DNA of 64,000 nt from Branchiostoma floridae (Eukaryota > Chordata > Leptocardii > Amphioxiformes > Branchiostomatidae). Made by a program: the position numbers and the translations under genes. The DNA lies in the NCBI RefSeq assembly GCF_000003815.2, contig NC_049986.1, positions 18,409,049-18,473,048 on the forward strand. Reading direction: 5' to 3'. Each line of letters starts with the position of its first letter. The stretch's first letter is position 1. Shown here piece by piece: positions 12,301 through 21,300 of this stretch. Under the pieces are notes generated by a model. That model was not told the origin of the DNA and ran no database searches. It saw nothing but the letters and a program-made list of their open reading frames with translations.

Positions 12301-15300
12301 CATCAATCCCCAGGGGAGTGTTTCTTATCAGAGGTCTTTGATATTGATGGTTTTTACTTCACACCCCTACCCCGCAGTGGGTGACATGATTGACATCTGT
12401 CAATTGTGAACTTGAATTTACTAGAAGGGGTGACGTAAGCATTAGCGCAGGCGCCTAGAGCCCACGGTGAGAGATCGCAAATAAAAACAAGGCTTTAAAC
12501 CATTGAAAAGCCTTTCTTGGTGGGATTTTATGCGAAATCTGGGCATTTTGGGGGTGGCTGCAGTAGGAAAGACCCTACACTGGTAGAATTAGTTGTAAAA
12601 AATGACCTTTCTCCATCGAGGGGGTTTCCGCACCCCCCTGAAATAGTGGTATCGTCACCAGAATGGTGTTTTCAGCCAAATGGGCCAATCCAAGGGCTCT
12701 AATCAGGGGGGTGTATCAAAAGATTAGCCGTATAGAAATTCTTGCCAAGGAATTTGCCGAGACTGGATGTAGTAGGCTATCATTTGAAGGTAAGTTTGTA
12801 TGGCTTGAACTTTTTATTCTTGAGATAATTGCATATTTGTTTCCTCAACTCTCCCATTGGAACGCATGTATTAGTGGGTGAAATTCTAATGTCATCGTCT
12901 CCCCTGTACCATAGCACATTGCAACATCATCACCACCCCTGCAAATAGAAAGCACCCTTTCAAGCCTTTTAATATAGCGCTGATTGGGATCCCTCTGTGT
13001 AGTAAAGTACTGGCAAAGACTAAAGCACTCACATCTCGACACACCCTAGCCTTATATACAGGTCAATGCACTGTCAACAACACAATATGACTGTACCACG
13101 GGTGCACCCTAAGACAATAGATCATACAGCTGAAGGCTGTTCTTTCTTATTGAACACCAACTATACCTACATTAGACAACACATTTGTGTAACGGGGGCC
13201 ACCCTAAGATGCCCCCTGTCCTAAGATGCCCCAATTTTTTGCCGATCATATTATATTAAGTACGCCGTGTTTGTTGCCACTGACTATGATGATTAGAAAG
13301 GTAAATAAGCCAAGTCCAAACAAACAGCTTTTTTTGTCTATCAAAAAATATTTACACATATTCACTTCCCTTTTTTTTGAAGACAGAATTTTCACAATAA
13401 TGTAGGTAGCGTCGAATCACTGTGCTCACCTGTTACTAAGTATTGGTGGCTCGTGTCCATAAATATACAACCAGTACAAAACAGCCACACAACTGTCATA
13501 CACATAAGAAATAAAGCTTCACAAAACACTACAAATATTGGTCTTCAAATGTTTGTTGAGAAGAAGACTGGCCATAGAAAAAACAACATAAGCATCACTG
13601 CCGTTGTTTTCCCCAGGGAGTGTGGCCCCGCAGATGGTAGAAGAAGCGAACGCCCAAAAGATTTGTTGCTCTAACAAATGATCCGTACTGTCTATAAAAA
13701 TGAAACTTCACAGAGTGATGTCGAATATGTTTCCCAATACGTACGAAGAGTTTTTTCGTGATTTTGACGTTGTTGTTTTTCGTAATGATTTTGTTAGCCG
13801 GGCCGCCGCATTCAGTGCATTTCGCTCATTTCCCATGAAGACCTGGATGGTGAAAGATTTAGCCCTCCTCGCGGGAGACAAGAAGCACACACAATCACAA
13901 TTCTACTGTCAAAAGAAAGCTAATATATCATAGAAATAAAATGTGTATTTATTGTTATCTGAATTGGTCACCAGCTTCCGAAAAGACAAAATTGCAAAAG
14001 GGGGGCAAGTTAGGGCGCACTGTCTAGCGCAGCACAAAATCAGAAGTTATATTCACGAAAACGTCCTCAGTGTTTGCCACTTGTAACTAGGAGGGTGAAG
14101 GGTTCATGAACCATATGAATGCAGTCCTTATCCTATGTTCTTAAGATAAATGTGTTAAAGATTCATTGATCAAAACTTGACCACTCTCTGGCAACTAGTG
14201 ATGGAGCGCCATGAGTTCGAGCGCATAAAAAGGGGGGGCATCTTAGGGCGGCCCCCGTTATAACATTGTTGAGTAGAAGACTGGCTGATATGTACATGCA
14301 AATGTATGTCCAAACATTCTTTTATCAGTTGTCTGTAGATAATGGTAAGCTAAGACTTTACAAGACTGTCAAATGTATAATTAGCATAGTACAATGTCAT
14401 ATATTTTTGTGTTCCTTTAAAGCTATAAGCTGCTGAAAGGCCCGGTTTCTTTGATATATGAATAAGCTAAAAACAAGTTTAAAAAAGCTGCAAATGTCAA
14501 ACAGCCTCTCTCGTTGGTCTACAACAGCAATAGCCTGGGTACCATCTGGATAGTAGTTCGCTACTTTGCAGTTTGGAATCAGACTTTAGAGATGTCAAGG
14601 CTCCCAGACGGATAGCAGAGAATTTGCCATAGAAGAGAACAGAGTTAGAACGGTTGTCCCTGATGAGGAACAGGAAGGGATGATCGACTTCAAAGGAATG
14701 AAGATCTGGATCAATCGCACCGCTGAAGCCGCAGCCCACACCTGCAAGCAAAAAACACACAGGTGCACTCACTGCAGCATGTTTTTGCACTCTAAGTACA
14801 CTGACATAGTTTCATACTGAAGGCTAGCTGAAAGCTGTTCAACAAATCATACTATTACTAGAGATTTTTTTAAATGTGAGCAGCGATATTTACTGCATGT
14901 ATGTGTAACCCTCACAAGAAATGGCAAATAAAGGATAAAGGAAGTCAGTGAGTGAGTGTGAGTGTAGAAAAATCACACGTATGGAGGAGTCAAAATTGTA
15001 GTTCTCAAAAAAAAAACTTACACCCTTGCAAATATAAAGTCTAAAAAGGTGGTGTATACGATTAGGCTTCAGGCTTGTACATTCTGCCTAAGAAGAGAAC
15101 AGAGTTGGAGCGGTTGTCTCGGATGAGAAACAGGAAGGGATGGTCGGCAACAAACTCTGGAGGACCTTCAAGGTCCAGGGCACATAGCATCATCACCACA
15201 CCTGTAATAACAGAACACTTTTTCAAGACTTCAGGCCGCCAGAACGAAAATGTTCTAATGTGTGTCTTTTTACCTTGAGATCAACGGTAAGGACATAAAA

Positions 15301-18300
15301 CACCTTTTCAAGTCTGTGCCAAAAAAAACCCACAATATTCTCACAATGACGGTAGACTTAGTCTAGCATATAGGAAATATCATATTATATACACTCACAC
15401 ACTCACTCATGATGAACTCTACAAGCAAACAAACCCCTTTCAAATCTTCTTAGGTTATACACACTGCACAGGTCACCATACTTGAATACTGGCATACTGG
15501 ATGGTTGCACTGTACATGCTCAAGTCAGTGTCTATAGTTACACACATAAGGCTTTCATATTCAAGCCAAGCTCAAAGCTGTGGCTCAGCATCTGTTACCA
15601 AGGATTTCCATGCAAGCATATAATAGTAAACCTCAACATTGACTACAAGCACATTTGATCCTTACAACATGAGGAGTAATGGACAAACAATCGGTTAGTG
15701 AGTGGGTGAGTGTGAGTATAGAAAGCAACTGGCCAACACCTGGTGCAAAGCAACAATGGACTCTAAATTGAAGACCTTTAATGACAATCATGAAGTTACC
15801 CTTGAAAGTATGAAGATTGTATAAAAAGGTGGTGTTTACAATCAGGCTTGAGGCTTGCTCATTCTGCCAAAGAAGAGAACAGAGTTGCTGCGGTTGTCTT
15901 TGATGAGAAATATGAAGGGATGGTCAGCGATGAACGGTGTGGGAGGGCGCGGCATACATCGATTCATCATCATCACACCTGGAACCAAATGTGTCTGACT
16001 CATCTTGTGTTTTTGTACAAGGTTTTGGACAAAGTCACAAGTCACTAAATATTTTTTAATTGATGGTGCTGAAGGTTCTGATTCTTTATTTAATAATCAA
16101 ATTATTCAATTTGGAGATCACAAAATTTCAAATCACTTCAGAATCTCAAATTAATTCACTGTGTGTTGCATCATGGTTTCTGCATTTTTCCTAAGAAGAG
16201 GACAGAGTTGGAGCAGTTGTCTCTGATGAGAAACAAGAAGGAACAGACGGCAACAAACTGTGGAGTATCTTCAAGAACTAGAGCACATCACATCATCATC
16301 ACACCTGTAAATTGTAATAAGAAATCACCTTGATGTATTTCAAACCTTCAAGCCAGCAAAGAGCTAAAATGTTCTGACTCACAATCCTTTTACCTAATGA
16401 GACCAAAAGTCAGGCTATAACCTATATATACATGTACACACTCACCCATGGCCTCATATACAATGTGTTAGAAAAAGATTCAACAGTTATTGATGGAATG
16501 TTAATGTGCAGCTGTTGGGACATTGGCGCTCTGCCATGGGGGGAATTCATGAACATGACTGTGTTAACTGCCTTTTCAAGGGGCACAATGTCAGGGCGTG
16601 GTGGGCATCAAATACTGCGCCACACAGACATCTCACAATGTGTCAGATGCTGATGCAAATCATAAGGACTGCATTGCAAAGAAGAAGATCTGACAGGCTA
16701 TTTCCATGGTCCAGCCAAAGGGACTGAGAGAGCAGGGGTGTAAATTGTAAAGCAACAGCATGCTTGTACTTGTACTCAACAAGTAAAATGCCCAAGCTCA
16801 AAGCAACAGATGTGGGAAAAGCTTTCAAGCCTTCTGACATTGCTGAAGTTGTTGAACAGCCAGAAGCTGTAAAATGAAAGACCTCAGCTTTGATTCAAGC
16901 CGTGGGGTGTGAAAGCCGTCCACAGAAAAGCACAGAGTTGGACAGGTTGTCTCTGATCAGGAAGAGGCAAGGGTGATCCACACTGAACTCCAGAGGTGGG
17001 AAGAGTGGTGCAGATTCTGTCACCATGAGAACACCTTAGAACCACACACAAATCACAACAGCCAACCTCAGACCTAATTGCTGGTGTTTCTTAAGTACAG
17101 TCTAACTTCATATTATAATGTAGAGTATGTATGGCTATTTGGTATATTCAACCCAAATGTATTTTACCCATTCCTCAGCAGTACAATAAAGAAAGAGGTT
17201 AGAAAAAGTTAAATATTAAAAGCAAAAAAAAGCAGCACAACATCAATGACAACACAACAGGCAGAGCTAGAAACAGGTCTGACTGAGAAAGACTCAAAGA
17301 CAAAATGCACTTCCTCCAGTTCTATTGGTGAAGCTTGCCACACAGAGCACGAGGGAGCCATCATGGCAACTGGAGCCAAGAACTCAAGGCGGGTCTTAAG
17401 CTATTCACTCAGGCAGGTACATACATGTACAGTATGTGTAGTATACCGGTATGTATGGATGCATGTGAGACAGCTTGTTTCAGCCACAGAGAATTTGAAC
17501 AAGCATGAGGTGCATGCTGGTGGTTGTTGTAAGTTGGCACAGAAGGGGGTTTTTGGACTTCCCATATTGATGTCTCTAATAAACCAAGTATTCTTCATAA
17601 ATACACTTATGAATTTCTTAACTTATTTGATTCCTTTCTTTCTTCCTTCCTTCCTTCTTCCTTCCTTCCTTCCTTCCTTCCTTCCTTCCTTTTCTTCTTC
17701 CAATCATTCTTTCTTTCCTTCCCCTTCCTTTTTTTCTTCCCCTCTCTCCTTTCCTTCACATGTCCCCCTTATGATAATGAAGATACTAATAATGATTACA
17801 GTAATACAGTACCTGTGGCAGCGGCAGCCTCTGTCCCTTCTTCGTTGACCTCCACAAAAGCCTTGTGCACGACAGCAGAGATGAAGAGATCCTTGCTTCC
17901 TGACATGCCAGAAAAATCTGCTGCATCGCTGAAAGCCTCTCCCATACCCATCTTCTTCAGGGTGTCACCTGCATTTTCAGTCACAATTGAAGATAAACAC
18001 ATTGTTATTTCTCATTGATATTTCTATGACAATGTTGTTTGCATGAATTGTTATTGTTATATCCTTCTCATAGGTAAGCCCTCTTTTACAGTGTTGTGGG
18101 TTTGCACCATGGAGTGTTAGAACGATGTACAGGCCCTATTTCTGAGTGTTATACTTAGCACCACCATGGACAGGCCTGTTTCTGAGTGTTATATCTATCA
18201 TCATGGCAGGCCCTGTTTCTGAATGTTACATTTTGTATATCTAGCACCATGGACAGGCCCTGTTTCTGAGTGTTACACTTAGCACTATGGACAGGCCCTG

Positions 18301-21300
18301 TTTCTGAGTATTATACAGCACCAAGGACAGGCCCTGTTACTGAGTGTTAAAAACTCCAAGGACAGGCCCTGTTTCTGAGTGTTATATAGCACCAAGGACA
18401 GGCCCTGTTTCTGAGTGTTATGTCTAGCACAATAGACAGGCCCTGTTTCTGAGTGTTATAGCACCATGGACAGGCCTGGTTTCTGAGTGTTACACTTAGC
18501 ACCAAGGAAAGGCCCAGTTTCTGAGTGGCCTAGCTGACCATGTGTCCCTTACTTTAAGGTAGAGTAGATCCTTTGACAAGCATAAAATTCTGAATCACCA
18601 GGGATGCTACTAGACCACATGTGGTCACAGTCTTCAACTGTGACCTGTCTGATAGCAATTTCCCACCTCAAAATACCTTAGAATTCCCAATTCTAATCTA
18701 AAGTTATCTAAAAGAAAACTACACACCATACACGGGGGAAGGCCCCCTTTCTACACCGCCCCCCCCTCCTTAGCTGGTTGCTCTGTTCTCTTCCAAGTTT
18801 TCCAAGAAAACCCCCTGGTCTCCTTGTCACAGACTTACCCAGCCCAAACTCCTGCTCCAGTTTGAAGCGGGGCAGCAGCAGGTTGACCTTGGTGCTGTAC
18901 ATCTTGCTGCTGACAGTCTGCAAGGTCGCTGCTGTCAGAGAGGACTCCAGGTCCTTAATGCCCTCCACTGTAAGAACAAGCTAAGAACTTTAATTCTAGG
19001 CACGAATACATAGATGGGGTTCATGTGGCATAACTGTAGGGTGCCGGATCTTTCCCAAGGACTCCGACTTATCGATGGAATGGCAGCATGGCATTTTTTC
19101 AGAATAAGACTCTCCCATGGACTATTACACTTTGATGTAGGGGGTTTCTAATACTTAATTGCGGTCTCAGTGGTTCAGGGTTTTAGCCAGCTCGAATTTT
19201 TTTTCCGTCAGCCAATTAAAATCGTCGCAAAAACAGCAAAAATTAATTAGAAGGACTGAACTGAAAAACAGGTTTTAATGAGATTGGGCGCGAAAGGGCG
19301 CCGACACGCATTGTCAACAATCCTAACAATAGCAAAACAAACAGTATGTGGCTTTTACGGCCGTGGACAGCGTCCCCAAGCCGCCTGGAGCTTTCACCAA
19401 GGATTTTTGTCCGTCAAAGTTGACGGATTTGTTTTATAATTTTTCCGTCAGACGCAAATTCCGTCAATTGACGGAAAAACGGACGCTGGCTAGACCCCTG
19501 CAGTGGTTTTTTAGTGGGTTTATAACACCTACTTCATTGTTTCCCGAGACAGAAGGATGCCAACAAACAACCCAAACTCACCTGCATCTGGCAGAAAGAT
19601 GAGCATGCTCAGCTCCTTCTCCACATAAGGCAGCTCCAAGACACGACACTTCAGATCCTCGAAGACGCCGTAGTTGAAGTTGGCCTCTTTTCTCATCATC
19701 TTCACCTATATCCCGACACGTTTTTAATAAACTATGGTCAAAATAAACTTCAGCATGGAAAACAGCACTGTCCAAAAGGGTTTAAGATGCTGTTACAATA
19801 AGAATGGAACTACATTGTATTCAGACAAACACAGCAATGCGGGAGTACATATTTTAATGACACATTACACATGTACGTATATATCAAATTGTTTTTGTTC
19901 GTATTTGTTTGTATTGCATAACCTATAAACTGCATTATGGCATAACACAACGTTTGTACTTTTGTACTGAACAGTAAATGACCTTGGGAACGGTGAAATG
20001 CTTCAGACACTCTTCAACGAGATCTGCTCAGTTTCAATGACGAAAGGTGAGTCGATGCTGCCTGAAACGTCTGACTATTTCCAAAATCATATTCAGTTCA
20101 GAGTATTACTATTCGGTGTACAATGTATCTTATTACCTGGATGTCTGACCTTCATAAACAAATGAACAATTTACCTTGACTTTCTCATTATTGTTGATGT
20201 TGAAGTCCCGGTCGCGGGTCATATTTGCATCAAACTGCTCGTCCCAGTTCCCCTTGAAGTAGATGGCATTCACCAGGACTAACCTACAACACAGCAGCAG
20301 TTTCACACGTCATTCTACAAGTTGATTAAAGTTTCTACTGTAACAATAACTATAATGCTGAATCACCTTTATCCGAAGATAACCTATATCCGTTGTTTGT
20401 ATAAAAGCGTATTTAGGGACATGAAGTTGACGGACGGTGGTTTCAAATCGGAACATTTTGAAACTGTTGCAAATTTGAAACCACATTCCGCAGATTTAAT
20501 ACTCCTAAATGTGCTGCTTTTTAAGACAATGGATAAAGGTCACCCTGCGGAACTAGCGTTACATCATGAAAAAAGGAGAACTACAAAAAACGCTAATTCA
20601 CCTTTTTTGTTGGGTAACCTAGATTCGTTGTTTTGAAAAGCTGGGTATTTAGAGATTTCAGGTCAACGACGTGGGTTTCAAATGTCAACATTTTCAAGAT
20701 ATTCCAATGAGAAACTACCTTCCATTGACTTAACAGTCCCCAAGTACCCTATCTTTATATACAATAGATATAGGTTACCCTACGGATAAAGGTGAACTAA
20801 CGTTAATACATTCTGACACTAGCAGCTGTTTAACTGTTTGTTTTGTTAATTTCCTGACAATTTTTTTAAATTTTTTTGTCAAGACAATTGAAAAGATAAG
20901 ATGTGATAGTGGTATCACTTAATGATTAAAAGTTACAATTATATCGCCAATAAGGTTTCATTCTTAGGCCACATCAATTCAATTTCTTGGTTCACAGATT
21001 CACTCGCTCCTATTTTTTGGAAAAAAAAATAAAAATAAAAATTACCACTCAGCAAGTTTTCACCATTAATGAAACCTTTCATCAACTTTCAGATGTAGCA
21101 AATTGGCCTTTATATCATAAGCTCCTTAATGTGTGGGTACAGGTGCTGTTTGCACAATAATAGTGTTTTTGTACTTTTTTCAAGTTGAAAACTTTTTTTC
21201 TTTATGTTTTGGATTAGCCGTTACCTATACCCCAACCATTTTACAATGTTCATTTTTATTTTTATTTCGCCCTTTCGCTCCGTGTGGCCTTATATCAGGA

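Noticed and set aside
10639-12881. Identical short open frames at 10639-11003 and 12517-12881
   Set aside because: They are the two copies of the 478-bp repeat. They lack homology features and codon structure, so I treat them as repeat sequence, not genes.
13453-13933. Possible transposase pieces inside the 13190-14264 element
   Set aside because: The frames are 73 and 77 residues without catalytic or DNA-binding motifs, so they cannot be supported as coding.
17246-17848. 200-aa open frame on the plus strand across the TTCC tract
   Set aside because: Its long F/L/P/S-rich part is the microsatellite, and the rest is antisense to serpin intron and exon 7.
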